Shown here: positions 1 to 7,726 of the stretch, one piece after another
Layout: each line of letters begins with the position of its first letter
How positions within the stretch are numbered: the first letter of the stretch is position 1
Source: Defluviicoccus sp.
Lineage (GTDB): Bacteria; Pseudomonadota; Alphaproteobacteria; MPNO01
Direction: 5' to 3'
Assembly (NCBI GenBank): GCA_028820505.1
Contig: JAPPIT010000078.1
Span: 1-50,188 of the forward strand
Length of the DNA stretch: 50,188 bases
The notes under the pieces: model-generated
Told to the model about the DNA's origin: nothing
The model's database searches: none
The model's input: only the letters and a program-made list of their open reading frames with translations
Translations under genes and position numbers: made by a program

Positions 1-103
1 CGGACTTGTTCCGGGCATCCACGTCTTGCGGCATCGCGGTGCGAGCCGGGCGCGGGCGAGGCGGCGGAACCACGTGGATGCCCGGAACAGGTCCGGGCAT
101 GAC
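1..103. repeat. Palindromic intergenic repeat, copy 1 (truncated by window start)
   Basis: Arms at 1-24 and 72-95 are inverted complements of each other with one mismatch. Each arm also contains its own small palindrome (CCCGGA ... TCCGGG type). The right arm runs on to about 103. The reverse complement of this copy matches 50136-50188, including the GCCGCCTCGCCC interior. This is a dispersed REP-like intergenic element. The first bases of the left arm are missing because the window begins inside it. Confidence 0.85.
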
Positions 104-160
104 GGAAAAAGTGTCGTGGCCCTCCCACCTTCCAAGTCGTCGATATAAGCCCCTTCTTTT

Positions 161-198
161 CCCTCACCCTGAGTAGCCGCGAAGCGGCCTATCGAAGG
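161..198. repeat. Short palindromic intergenic element / possible terminator
   Basis: A GCCGC-GAA-GCGGC hairpin at 176-188 sits inside a longer motif beginning CCCTCACCCTGAG and ending ATCGAAGGG. This resembles a REP-like sequence common in proteobacterial intergenic regions. It lies just past the stop of the FemAB-like gene at 206, so it could end that transcript, though there is no T-run. Confidence 0.5.
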
Positions 199-205
199 GC
201 GCGCC

Positions 206-1378
206 CTACCCCGGGTCGTTGTCGGTGCGGCGGTAGGGGCCGGCTTCCGTAAGCTCGTGCATCTCGTGGCCGAGCAGCACGCGCTCGCGGTTGACGAAGT
301 TCGCCACCGCCTCGCGGAAGCGGGGCTCGCGGATCCAGTGGACGCTGTAGGTCGGGCTCGGCAGGTAGCCGCGCTGGATCTTGTGCGGGCCCTGCGCCCC
401 GGCCTCGACGCGGGCGAGCCCGTGCTCGATCGCATAGTCGATCGCGCGGTAGAAGCAGGCCTCGAAATAGAGCATCCGGTAGCGCCGCTCCGCGCCCCAG
501 TTGCGGCCGTAGAGCGTATCTCTGCCGAGCAGGTTGAGAGCTCCCCCGACCAGGCGCCCGCCGCGGAAGGCGGCGACCAGAACCACCTTGTCCGACAGCT
601 CCGTGGCCAGCCGGAGGAAAAACTCTTCCGTCAGGTAGGCGTTCGACCATTTCTTGTCGACGGTGTTCAGATAGAAGCCGTAGAAGGCCTCCATGTGGCG
701 TTCTTCCAGCGCGTCGCCGGTCAGCGCGCGGATCTCCATGCCGCCCGCGTTCGCCTCGCGGCGCTCCTTGCGAATCGACTTGCGCTTGCGCGAGGACAGC
801 CCGGCCAGGAAGTCGTCGAACGACCCGTAGCCCCGGTTGTGCCAGTGGAACTGCTGGCCCATGCGCTGCAGAAGCCCAGCGTCGCCGAGCGTCTTCCACT
901 CCTCCTCCGGGCAGAAGGTGATGTGGAACGAGGAGACCCCGTGGCTCTTGGCGAGTTCCATGAGGCCGGCCGCCAGCATCAGACGGGTCTGTTCCCGCTC
1001 GGCGCCCGGGCGGACCATGAGGCGGGGCCCCGAGACCGGGGTGAACGGCACCGAGATCTGGAGCTTCGGGTAATACTGTCCGCCGGCGCGCTCGAACGCG
1101 TCCGCCCAGCCCCAGTCGAACACGTACTCGCCGTAGGAATGGCTCTTCAGGTAGCAGGGAACGACGCCGACGAGCCGGCCGTCGTCATCCTCGATCGCGA
1201 GGTGCTGCGGCAGCCATCCCGTGCGGCCGGAAACCGAGCCGCTCTGTTCCAGGATCCGCAGGAAGCCGTGCGATACGAACGGGTTGCCGAACCCGGCGCA
1301 GGCGTCCCATTCGGCCGGATCGACCTCCGCTATATCGTTGAGAACCTTTACCTTTACCGGCTCGCCGCCGTCGGGCAT
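206..1378 (-). CDS. FemAB-like / GNAT-fold protein (DUF482 family)
   Basis: The predicted protein has 390 residues, a normal length for the FemAB-like DUF482 group often labelled peptidoglycan biosynthesis/recognition. These proteins have a GNAT-type fold and are thought to transfer aminoacyl or acyl groups, but the substrate is unknown. I recognise the family from the central basic stretch SSRKRKSIRKERR, the later GALNLLG and the C-terminal segment GAQGPHKIQRGYLP. The ATG at 1376-1378 begins MPDGGEPVKVK, where family similarity starts; longer upstream starts would only add low-complexity residues. It is transcribed away from the NDUFA12 operon, with 164 bases between the two starts. No signal peptide or membrane segment is visible, so it is probably cytoplasmic. 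Confidence 0.82.
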   Translation of the reverse strand: MPDGGEPVKVKVLNDIAEVDPAEWDACAGFGNPFVSHGFLRILEQSGSVSGRTGWLPQHLAIEDDDGRLVGVVPCYLKSHSYGEYVFDWGWADAFERAGGQYYPKLQISVPFTPVSGPRLMVRPGAEREQTRLMLAAGLMELAKSHGVSSFHITFCPEEEWKTLGDAGLLQRMGQQFHWHNRGYGSFDDFLAGLSSRKRKSIRKERREANAGGMEIRALTGDALEERHMEAFYGFYLNTVDKKWSNAYLTEEFFLRLATELSDKVVLVAAFRGGRLVGGALNLLGRDTLYGRNWGAERRYRMLYFEACFYRAIDYAIEHGLARVEAGAQGPHKIQRGYLPSPTYSVHWIREPRFREAVANFVNRERVLLGHEMHELTEAGPYRRTDNDPG

Positions 1379-1411
1379 GTCCGCCTCGGGGACCGATCGG
1401 ATGGACGCCCA

Positions 1412-1439
1412 TTGTGCGGGGCGGCGGCATTCCGCACAA
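1412..1439. promoter_or_regulatory. Inverted repeat in the divergent intergenic region
   Basis: TTGTGCGG (1412-1419) and CCGCACAA (1432-1439) are perfect 8-base inverted complements separated by 12 bases. The repeat lies between two divergent genes, where an operator would be placed. Function is inferred from location only. Confidence 0.35.
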
Positions 1440-1462
1440 GCGGAGGGGTTCGATCGCGGCGC

Positions 1463-1491
1463 TGGACGGTGGGCCGGACAAGTGCGATATT
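1463..1491 (+). promoter_or_regulatory. Candidate sigma-70-type promoter for the NDUFA12 operon
   Basis: TGGACG (1463-1468) and GATATT (1486-1491) are separated by exactly 17 bases and match four of six consensus positions each. The start codon is about 50 bases downstream. Found by eye only. Confidence 0.35.
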
Positions 1492-1542
1492 CGCGGCCCT
1501 TCGATGACCGCCCGGCGGGGTCCGCCGGCGGCCGGGAAAACG

Positions 1543-1902
1543 ATGACGATCGCCACACGGATATTCACTTGGTGGAAGGGCGAGCCGGTCGGAACCGACG
1601 ACACCGGCAATCGCTACTACCGCGAGAAATCGCCGCCCAGGGGGCGGCGGGAGCGCCGCTGGGTGATCTACGACGGCGAGGCCGAAGCCTCGCGCGTGCC
1701 GCCCGAATGGCATGCCTGGCTGCACTACACCACCGACGACATCCCGCCCGAGGGCGGATCGCCCCGGCGGCCCTGGCAGAAGCCTCACCGCCCCAACGCC
1801 ACCGGAACGCCCGACGCCTACCGTCCGCCAGGCCATGTCCTGAGCGGAACCGGGCGCGAACGCGGCCGCAGCGAGTACGAGCCATGGAAGCCGCCCGCCT
1901 GA
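1543..1902 (+). CDS. NADH:ubiquinone oxidoreductase subunit NDUFA12 family protein
   Basis: This 119-residue protein belongs to the NDUFA12 (B17.2) family, an accessory subunit of respiratory complex I shared by mitochondria and alphaproteobacteria. Visible family features are the N-terminal FTWWKGEPVGTDDTGNRYY segment and the core RRWVIYDGEAEASRVP followed by EWHAWLHY. The C-terminal half is rich in Pro and Arg. The ATG at 1543 starts the conserved region; earlier in-frame starts add sequence unlike the family. It is first in an apparent operon with mlaD (24-base gap), the methyltransferase and the DUF2155 gene. It probably sits on the matrix-arm side of complex I, on the cytoplasmic face of the membrane. 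Confidence 0.9.
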   Translation: MTIATRIFTWWKGEPVGTDDTGNRYYREKSPPRGRRERRWVIYDGEAEASRVPPEWHAWLHYTTDDIPPEGGSPRRPWQKPHRPNATGTPDAYRPPGHVLSGTGRERGRSEYEPWKPPA

Positions 1903-1926
1903 TCCGCCGCCCCGGAGGCCGGTTCC

Positions 1927-2394
1927 GTGCGTAGGAGCCCCATCGAGACTCTGGTCGGCGCCCTGGTCATCGCGGTCGCGGTGCTGTTTTTCGTCTTCGC
2001 CTACAACACCGCGCAGGTCGAGACGGTGGAGGGCTACTCGATATCCGCGAAGTTCGACCGGATCGACGGCATCCAGCGGGGCAGCGACGTGCGGATGAGC
2101 GGTATCAAGGTCGGCACCGTTCTCGACCATCGAATCGATCCCGAGACCTTTCTCGCGGTGGTCTCGATGAGCATCGAGTCGGCCATCAAGCTGCCCGCCG
2201 ACAGTTCGGTCTCGATCACCTCCGACGGGCTCCTCGGCGACAAGTATCTGTCGCTCACGCCCGGCGGAGACGAGGAGACGATCCCCGACGGCGGCGAGAT
2301 CGAAATCACCCAGGGCGCGATCGATCTCATCTCGATGCTCGGGCAGTTGATTTTCAGCCAGACCGGCAGTGAGGGCGGTGGCGCCACCAAATAG
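1927..2394 (+). CDS. mlaD: Outer-membrane lipid asymmetry protein MlaD (MCE domain)
   Basis: The protein has 155 residues. One N-terminal membrane anchor spans about residues 6-27. A single MCE domain follows, with typical segments such as GIQRGSDVRMSGIKVG and DGLLGDKYLSL. MlaD forms the periplasmic substrate-binding hexamer of the MlaFEDB phospholipid transporter, which maintains outer-membrane lipid asymmetry. The start is a GTG, 24 bases after NDUFA12. The partner genes mlaE and mlaF are not in the window, so mlaD is detached from them here. The length is normal for short alphaproteobacterial MlaD proteins. The next gene begins inside its last codons. Confidence 0.92.
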   Translation: MRRSPIETLVGALVIAVAVLFFVFAYNTAQVETVEGYSISAKFDRIDGIQRGSDVRMSGIKVGTVLDHRIDPETFLAVVSMSIESAIKLPADSSVSITSDGLLGDKYLSLTPGGDEETIPDGGEIEITQGAIDLISMLGQLIFSQTGSEGGGATK

Positions 2395-3184
2395 GCCGTC
2401 CGAACGCGAGACGGATCCCGCCCGGGCGCAGCGCTGGGATCCGGCCCGCTATGCCGAGCACGGCCGCTTCGTGGCCGATCTCGCGGGACCGCTGGTCGCG
2501 CTGCTCGCGCCGCGGCCGGACGACGAGATTCTCGACCTCGGCTGCGGCGACGGGGCGCTCACCGCTTCCATCGCGCCGCGCTGCCGGCGCATCGTCGGCG
2601 TCGATGCCAGCCCCGATCAGGTGCAGGCGGCGCGGGCGCTCGGCCTCGATGCGCGGGTGGCCGACGGCCATGCGCTGCCCTTCGACTCCGAATTCGACGC
2701 GATCGTCACCAACGCCGCGCTCCACTGGATGACGCGCCCGGACGACGCGATCGACGGGATGTGGCGGGCGCTCCGTCCGGGCGGCCGTGTCGCCGGCGAA
2801 ATGGGCGGCGCGGGAAACGTCGCCAGGATTTCGGGGGCGCTCGTCGATGCGCTCGGACGCCGCGGAATCGACGGCGAGTCCCGTTTCCCCTGGTATTTCC
2901 CGACGCCCAGCGCTTACCGCCGCAAGCTCGCCGCGCGCGGGTTCGAGGTGACGGAGATGGCCCTCGTCGAGCGGCCGACGACCCTTCCGGGCGACATCTC
3001 GGGCTGGCTCGAGACATTCGCCGAACCGTTTCTCGGCGCGGTGGCCGCGGACCGACGCCCGGCGATGATCGCCGAGGTGCGGGATGCCCTCGAGCCCGTC
3101 CTCTACCGTCCCGGAACCGGATGGGTCGCGGATTACGTCCGGCTGCGTTTCCTCGCGGTCAAGCCGCGGGCGGCGGAAGGTTGA
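2369..3184 (+). CDS. Class I SAM-dependent methyltransferase
   Basis: This 271-residue protein has the Rossmann-type methyltransferase motif I, EILDLGCGDG at about residues 53-62, then GVDAS (motif II acidic residue) and TNAALHWM, as in the BioC / trans-aconitate methyltransferase type. The acceptor substrate cannot be told from sequence. The first possible start is a GTG at 2369, inside the end of mlaD (26-base overlap); another GTG lies at 2378, so the N-terminus is uncertain. The stop codon overlaps the TTG start of the DUF2155 gene. The tight packing suggests translational coupling in the NDUFA12-mlaD operon. Confidence 0.85.
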   Translation: MRAVAPPNRPSERETDPARAQRWDPARYAEHGRFVADLAGPLVALLAPRPDDEILDLGCGDGALTASIAPRCRRIVGVDASPDQVQAARALGLDARVADGHALPFDSEFDAIVTNAALHWMTRPDDAIDGMWRALRPGGRVAGEMGGAGNVARISGALVDALGRRGIDGESRFPWYFPTPSAYRRKLAARGFEVTEMALVERPTTLPGDISGWLETFAEPFLGAVAADRRPAMIAEVRDALEPVLYRPGTGWVADYVRLRFLAVKPRAAEG

Positions 3185-3567
3185 CCCCGAGGCTGGCCGC
3201 CGCCGCGGTTCTTCTCGCCGCCATGCCCGCGGCGGCGGAAGAGGCCCGTATCGCGGTGCTCCAGGGACTGGACAAGGTGACCGCCAGGATCTCGACCTTC
3301 GACGCCCCTGTCGGCCTCGCCGTCGGTTTCGGCACGCTCCGCATCGTCGCCCGCTACTGCCGCAAGCGGCCGCCCGAGGAGCCGCCCGAGACGACCGCGT
3401 TCCTGGAGATCGACGAGGTCCCGCGGGACGGGCCGCGGGTCAGGCTGTTCAGCGGCTGGATGTTCGCGTCCAGCCCCGCCCTCGCGAGCCTGGAGCACCC
3501 GATCTACGACGTCTGGGTGGTCGATTGCAGGACCGCTTCCACATCCGAGGGCGCGACCTCGCGCTGA
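3181..3567 (+). CDS. DUF2155 domain-containing exported protein
   Basis: The protein has 128 residues: an N-terminal signal peptide (about residues 1-19, ending AMPAAAE) and a DUF2155 domain. Domain landmarks are [19 protein letters not shown], a Cys in [18 protein letters not shown], and [19 protein letters not shown] with a final Cys in VVDCRT. The two conserved cysteines may form a disulfide in the periplasm. The function of the family is unknown. The start is a TTG whose last two bases belong to the TGA of the methyltransferase gene. The 3' end overlaps the convergent aat gene by 64 bases. Family members often lie next to aat in alphaproteobacteria, as here. Confidence 0.85.
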   Translation: MTPRLAAAAVLLAAMPAAAEEARIAVLQGLDKVTARISTFDAPVGLAVGFGTLRIVARYCRKRPPEEPPETTAFLEIDEVPRDGPRVRLFSGWMFASSPALASLEHPIYDVWVVDCRTASTSEGATSR

Positions 3568-4154
3568 AACGACGCCGACTTGTCGAGCGCGTCCGCGAGC
3601 AGTTGCCGGTAGCCCGAACGGTGGATCTCGACGGCCCCGAAACGGGCGAGATGCGGCGTGACGAACTGAACGTCGAGGAGGGAGAAGCCGCCCGACTTCA
3701 GGAGGGCGACGAGATGGACCAGCGCCACCTTGGACGCATCGGTCTCGCGCGTGAACATGCTCTCGCCGAAGAACGCGGCGCCGAGCGCCACGCCGTAAAG
3801 GCCACCCACCAGTCTTCCGTCGCGCCAGCACTCGACGCTGTGCGCCCGCCCCATCGCGTGGAGCTCGCAATAGAGGTCGACGATCTCGCCGTTGATCCAG
3901 GTCTCGGCGCGACCCCGGCCCGGTTCCGCGCAGGCCGAGATGACGTCGCGGAACGCGGTGTCGACGCGCACCTCGAAGATGCCGCTCCGGACCCGGCGCG
4001 CGAGCCGGCGCTGCGTGCGGAACCGGTTGAGCGGCAGGATTCCGCGCTTCTCCGGATCTATCCAGTAGAGCGTCGGGTCGTCGCGCCGTTCCGCCATCGG
4101 GAACAGGCCGACGGCATAGGCGCGCAGCAGCGTCTCCGGGCTGAGCGTCGCCAT
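3504..4154 (-). CDS. aat: Leucyl/phenylalanyl-tRNA--protein transferase
   Basis: Aat transfers Leu or Phe from aminoacyl-tRNA to proteins with N-terminal Lys or Arg, marking them for ClpS/ClpAP degradation. The 216-residue protein has the family landmarks [14 protein letters not shown] near the N-terminus, WWIDP-like [16 protein letters not shown] (about 84-87), HSVECW, and FFGESMF with downstream DASK (about 129-142). It is slightly shorter than the E. coli enzyme, as is usual in alphaproteobacteria. It lies four bases after accC and is the last gene of the aroQ-accB-accC-aat operon. Its last 64 bases are antisense to the DUF2155 gene. Confidence 0.93.
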   Translation of the reverse strand: MATLSPETLLRAYAVGLFPMAERRDDPTLYWIDPEKRGILPLNRFRTQRRLARRVRSGIFEVRVDTAFRDVISACAEPGRGRAETWINGEIVDLYCELHAMGRAHSVECWRDGRLVGGLYGVALGAAFFGESMFTRETDASKVALVHLVALLKSGGFSLLDVQFVTPHLARFGAVEIHRSGYRQLLADALDKSASFQREVAPSDVEAVLQSTTQTS

Positions 4155-4158
4155 CGCC

Positions 4159-5502
4159 TCACCCCGCCTCCCCGACGAGGGCTTCCAGCCACTTGATGTC
4201 GTAGTCGCCGTTGATGAAATCGGCGTGCGAGATGATCCGGTCGTGCAGCGCGAGCGTCGTCTCGATACCCTCGATCACGCATTCCTGCAGCGCCCGCCTG
4301 AGGCGCATCAGGCATTCGTTGCGGGTCGCGCCGTGCACGATGAGCTTGGCGATCAGGCTGTCGTAGTTGGGCGGCACCGAATAGCCGGCGTAGAGCCCCG
4401 AATCGACGCGCACGCCGAGCCCGCCCGGCGGATGGTAGTCGGTGATCCGCCCGGGAGACGGCGCGAAGGTTTCCGAAGATTCCGCGTTGATCCGGCACTC
4501 GATCGCGTGGCCCGAAAAGACCACGTCGTCCTGGCGGAAACCCAGCGGCATGCCGGCCGCGATCCGGATCTGCTCGCGGACGATGTCGATCCCGGTGATC
4601 GCCTCGGTCACCGGATGCTCCACCTGGAGGCGGGTGTTCATCTCGATGAAATAGAACTCGCCGTCCTCGTAGAGGAACTCCAGCGTTCCGGCGTTGCGGT
4701 AACCCAGCCGCTCGATCGCGGCGCAGGCGATACGGCCGATTTCGTCGCGCCGGTCGTCGTTGAGCGCCGGCGAGCCGGCTTCCTCGAGCACCTTCTGGTG
4801 ACGGCGCTGGAGCGAGCAGTCGCGCTCGCCGAGATGGACGACATTGCCTTCGCCGTCGGCGAGGATCTGCACCTCGATGTGGCGCGGGCCGTGGAGGTAT
4901 TTCTCGATATAGACGGAATCGTCGCGGAATGCCGCTTTCGCCTCGCTGCGCGCCATGGCGAGCGCCGAGGGCAGATCGGCCTCGGTCTCCGCGACCTTCA
5001 TGCCGCGCCCCCCGCCGCCGCCGGCCGCCTTGATCAGCACCGGATAGCCGATCTCGCCGGCGATCCGCGCCGCCTCCGCATCCTCGCTCACCGGGCCGTC
5101 GGAACCCGGCACGGCCGGCACGCCGAGCGCGATCATCGCCCGCTTGGCCGCGATCTTGTCGCCCATCATCGCGATGTGATCCGCCGACGGGCCGATGAAG
5201 CAAAGCCCGTGTTCCTCGACGATGGAGGCGAACTTGTCGTCCTCCGAAAGGAAGCCGTATCCGGGATGGATGGCATCCGCGTTGGCGATCACCGCCGCCG
5301 AGACGATCGCCGGGACGTTGAGATAGCTCTGCCGCGCCGCCGGCGGTCCGATGCAGACGCTCTCGTCGGCGAGCCTGACATGCATCGCGTCCTCGTCCGC
5401 GGTCGAATGCACCGCGACGGTCTGGATGCCCATTTCCTTGCAGGCGCGGTGGATCCGGAGCGCGACCTCCCCCCGATTGGCGATCAGAACCTTGTCGAAC
5501 AT
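4159..5502 (-). CDS. accC: Acetyl-CoA carboxylase, biotin carboxylase subunit
   Basis: AccC uses ATP and bicarbonate to carboxylate biotin on AccB, the first half-reaction of malonyl-CoA synthesis for fatty acids. The 447 residues are full length. The N-terminal domain starts [17 protein letters not shown]. The ATP-grasp glycine loop is [12 protein letters not shown] (about 158-169). The metal/ATP site is around [16 protein letters not shown], and the biotin-carboxylase C-terminal domain follows. The start ATG is 11 bases after accB and only four bases separate its stop from aat, so the genes are co-transcribed. Confidence 0.97.
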   Translation of the reverse strand: MFDKVLIANRGEVALRIHRACKEMGIQTVAVHSTADEDAMHVRLADESVCIGPPAARQSYLNVPAIVSAAVIANADAIHPGYGFLSEDDKFASIVEEHGLCFIGPSADHIAMMGDKIAAKRAMIALGVPAVPGSDGPVSEDAEAARIAGEIGYPVLIKAAGGGGGRGMKVAETEADLPSALAMARSEAKAAFRDDSVYIEKYLHGPRHIEVQILADGEGNVVHLGERDCSLQRRHQKVLEEAGSPALNDDRRDEIGRIACAAIERLGYRNAGTLEFLYEDGEFYFIEMNTRLQVEHPVTEAITGIDIVREQIRIAAGMPLGFRQDDVVFSGHAIECRINAESSETFAPSPGRITDYHPPGGLGVRVDSGLYAGYSVPPNYDSLIAKLIVHGATRNECLMRLRRALQECVIEGIETTLALHDRIISHADFINGDYDIKWLEALVGEAG

Positions 5503-5513
5503 GCGAAACGCGC

Positions 5514-5966
5514 CTATTCGAGGATCATCAGCACCTCGCCGTACTCGACCGGCGCGGCATCCGACACAAGGACGCGGGCCACCCTGCCGGCGCGCGGCGA
5601 GCGGACCGGGTTGAAGGTCTTCATCGCCTCGATCAGAACCAGCGTGTCCCCCGCGCCGACCGCGTCGCCGGGTTGCACGAAAGGCGCCGTGCCGGGTTCG
5701 GGAGACAGATAGACCGTCCCCACCATGGGCGCGAGGACGGCGCCTTCGGTCTCATTGTCCGGGTCTTCGGGAGTCTCCTCGGACGCCTCCGGGCGCGCCG
5801 GGGCAGGGGCCGCCGGTGCGGGCGCGGTCGGGTAGGCGGTCCCGCTCCGCCCGGTCACCCGAATCCTGCGTTCGCCCTCCGCATATTCGATCTCGCCGAG
5901 CCCGGTCTCTTCGAGGAGGGCCGCGAGCCGCCGGATCAGCGCCTCGTCGATCTCGAACGGGGGCAT
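5514..5966 (-). CDS. accB: Acetyl-CoA carboxylase, biotin carboxyl carrier protein
   Basis: The 150-residue carrier protein has an N-terminal helical domain, an Ala/Pro-rich flexible linker (about residues 45-65), and a C-terminal biotinyl domain. The biotin attachment lysine is K116 in IEAMKTFNP; the alphaproteobacterial-type Thr-Phe replaces the Met-Met of E. coli after the Lys. The thumb loop is APMVGTVYLSPEPGTAPFV. It carries carboxybiotin between AccC and the AccAD transferase, which is encoded elsewhere. The ATG overlaps the aroQ stop (ATGA), giving translational coupling. Confidence 0.96.
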   Translation of the reverse strand: MPPFEIDEALIRRLAALLEETGLGEIEYAEGERRIRVTGRSGTAYPTAPAPAAPAPARPEASEETPEDPDNETEGAVLAPMVGTVYLSPEPGTAPFVQPGDAVGAGDTLVLIEAMKTFNPVRSPRAGRVARVLVSDAAPVEYGEVLMILE

Positions 5967-6409
5967 CAGCCCCGTTCCGCCAGACGGACGGCGGCTTCGA
6001 CGGCGAGCGTATAGCCGTGGCTTCCAAGGCCGCAGATCACGCCCGCGGCGACCTTCGAGACGTAGCTGTCGTGGCGGAAGGCCTCACGCCGGTGCGGGTT
6101 GGACAGATGAAGCTCGATAACCGGGACCTCGCAGGCGATCAGCGCGTCCATCAGAGACAGCGAGGTATGGGTAAGCCCCGCCGGATTGATCACGATCGCG
6201 TCCTGCGTCCCGCGGGCCTCGTGGATCCAGCCGATCAGAACGCCTTCGTGATTCGACTGCCGGAACTCGATTTCGGCGCCCAGCGCGCGCGCTTTTTCGC
6301 GGCACAGCGCCTCTATCTCGGCCAGCGTCTCCCGGCCATAGATCTCCGGCTGGCGCGTGCCGAGCATGTTGAGGTTGGGGCCGTTCAGGACGAGGATGCG
6401 CGGGGCCAC
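5966..6409 (-). CDS. aroQ: Type II 3-dehydroquinate dehydratase
   Basis: AroQ dehydrates 3-dehydroquinate to 3-dehydroshikimate in the shikimate pathway. The protein has 147 residues, typical of the dodecameric type II enzyme. It shows the N-terminal [16 protein letters not shown] with the catalytic Tyr24 on the flexible lid, [18 protein letters not shown] and a conserved [14 protein letters not shown] substrate loop. It is first in the aroQ-accB-accC-aat operon, a common alphaproteobacterial order, with a good promoter directly upstream. Confidence 0.97.
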   Translation of the reverse strand: MAPRILVLNGPNLNMLGTRQPEIYGRETLAEIEALCREKARALGAEIEFRQSNHEGVLIGWIHEARGTQDAIVINPAGLTHTSLSLMDALIACEVPVIELHLSNPHRREAFRHDSYVSKVAAGVICGLGSHGYTLAVEAAVRLAERG

Positions 6410-6441
6410 GCTCGTTCGCCTCCGCTGACAGGGTCCAGATG

Positions 6442-6470
6442 TTTATAGGGAGGCGGGATTCGATGTGCAA
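6442..6470 (-). promoter_or_regulatory. Candidate promoter for aroQ-accB-accC-aat
   Basis: On the minus strand TTGCAC (6470-6465) and TATAAA (6447-6442) are separated by 17 bases. The -10 box matches five of six consensus positions. It lies about 33 bases upstream of the aroQ ATG, giving a short leader. Confidence 0.5.
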
Positions 6471-6508
6471 TGACGGCGTCGCCGCGCGGGGGTCGGCGTG
6501 TCCGGGCC

Positions 6509-6529
6509 CGAAGCCCTTTACAGGCTTCG
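6509..6529. promoter_or_regulatory. Palindrome covering the decarboxylase -35 box (operator candidate)
   Basis: CGAAGCC (6509-6515) and GGCTTCG (6523-6529) are perfect 7-base inverted complements. The 7-base centre CTTTACA contains the predicted -35 hexamer TTTACA. A protein bound here would block the promoter. The regulator is unknown. Confidence 0.45.
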
Positions 6530-6545
6530 CACCGCCGTCTATCAC
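6517..6545 (+). promoter_or_regulatory. Candidate promoter for the PLP decarboxylase gene
   Basis: TTTACA (6517-6522) and TATCAC (6540-6545) are separated by 17 bases and match five and four of six consensus positions. The start codon is at 6587, giving a leader of roughly 35 bases. Confidence 0.5.
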
Positions 6546-6586
6546 CGGCGCCCCGCGTTTCCCGGGGACGGGAGCGGCCGCATCGG

Positions 6587-7717
6587 ATGACCGACAAGAT
6601 CCAACGCTATCTGGCGGCCCGACGGCCGCCGACGCCGTGCCTGGTGGTCGATCTCGACCTCGTCGAGGAGAATTACCGCAGGCTGTCGGACTCGCTGCCC
6701 GCGGCCGAGATTTACTACGCGGTGAAGGCCAACCCGGCCCGTCCGGTGATCGAGCGGCTCGATCGTCTGGGTTCCGGCTTCGATACCGCCAGCATCTACG
6801 AGATCGAACACTGCCGCGCGCTCGGGATCGCTCCGGAGCGCATGGCCTACGGGAGTACGGTCAAGAAGGAACGGGATATCGCCGCTGCGCACGGATACGG
6901 CGTGAGCCTGTTCGTATTCGACAGCGAGGCCGAGCTGGCCAAGCTCGCGCGCGCCGCCCCGGGGGCGCGGGTGCTGTGCCGAATCGCCATGGAGGGGGTC
7001 GGCGCCGATTGGCCGCTGTCGGCAAAGTTCGGCTGTCATCCCGACATGGCGGTCGATCTGCTCGAACGCGCGCGTGCCGTCGGACTCGACCCCTACGGAC
7101 TATCCTTCCATGTCGGTTCGCAGCAGCGCGACACGACCCAATGGGATATCGCAATCGGGCGCTCGGCGGTGGTTTTCGCCGCGCTCAACCGGCGCGGCAT
7201 CGACCTCAGGATGATCGATCTGGGCGGCGGGTTCCCGGCGCGATACCGGCGCGACGCACCGCCGGTCGAGCGCTACGCCGAGGCGATCTCGACGGCGCTG
7301 ACCCGTCACTTCGGCAACAGCCTGCCGCTGACGATGATCGAGCCCGGTCGCTGCATACCGGGAGACGCCGGCATCATCCAGACGGAAATCGTGCTGATCT
7401 CGCGCAAGTCCTACGGCGACGATACGCGCTGGATCTATCTCGACATCGGGCGCTTCGGCGGGTTGCCCGAGGTCCTCGACGAGGCGATCCAGTACCGGCT
7501 GCGGACCGGCCGCGACGGCGGGCCGGCCGGGCCGGTGATCATTGCCGGGCCGACCTGCGACGAGGTCGACATACTCTACGAGAACGCCGGATACGAATTG
7601 CCGCTCGCGCTCGAAGTGGGAGACCGGATCCAGATCCTGAGCGCCGGCGCGTATACCGCGACTTACGCCTCGGTCGGCTTCAACGGCTTTCCGCCGCTCG
7701 ACGAGCATTACATTTAG
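6587..7717 (+). CDS. PLP-dependent ornithine/lysine decarboxylase (type III fold)
   Basis: This 376-residue enzyme has the alanine-racemase-like (fold type III) barrel of eukaryotic-type ornithine decarboxylases. The PLP lysine is K47 in YYAVKANP. HVGSQ and the phosphate-binding glycines DLGGGFPA follow. The partner active-site Cys is C324 in GPTCDEVD. It probably makes putrescine from ornithine, or cadaverine from lysine, for polyamine synthesis; the two cannot be separated by eye. The ATG at 6587 starts the family-like region MTDKIQRYL. It stands alone, divergent from aroQ and convergent with the ScsC/DsbA-like gene. Confidence 0.9.
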   Translation: MTDKIQRYLAARRPPTPCLVVDLDLVEENYRRLSDSLPAAEIYYAVKANPARPVIERLDRLGSGFDTASIYEIEHCRALGIAPERMAYGSTVKKERDIAAAHGYGVSLFVFDSEAELAKLARAAPGARVLCRIAMEGVGADWPLSAKFGCHPDMAVDLLERARAVGLDPYGLSFHVGSQQRDTTQWDIAIGRSAVVFAALNRRGIDLRMIDLGGGFPARYRRDAPPVERYAEAISTALTRHFGNSLPLTMIEPGRCIPGDAGIIQTEIVLISRKSYGDDTRWIYLDIGRFGGLPEVLDEAIQYRLRTGRDGGPAGPVIIAGPTCDEVDILYENAGYELPLALEVGDRIQILSAGAYTATYASVGFNGFPPLDEHYI

Positions 7718-7726
7718 GCGGATCCG

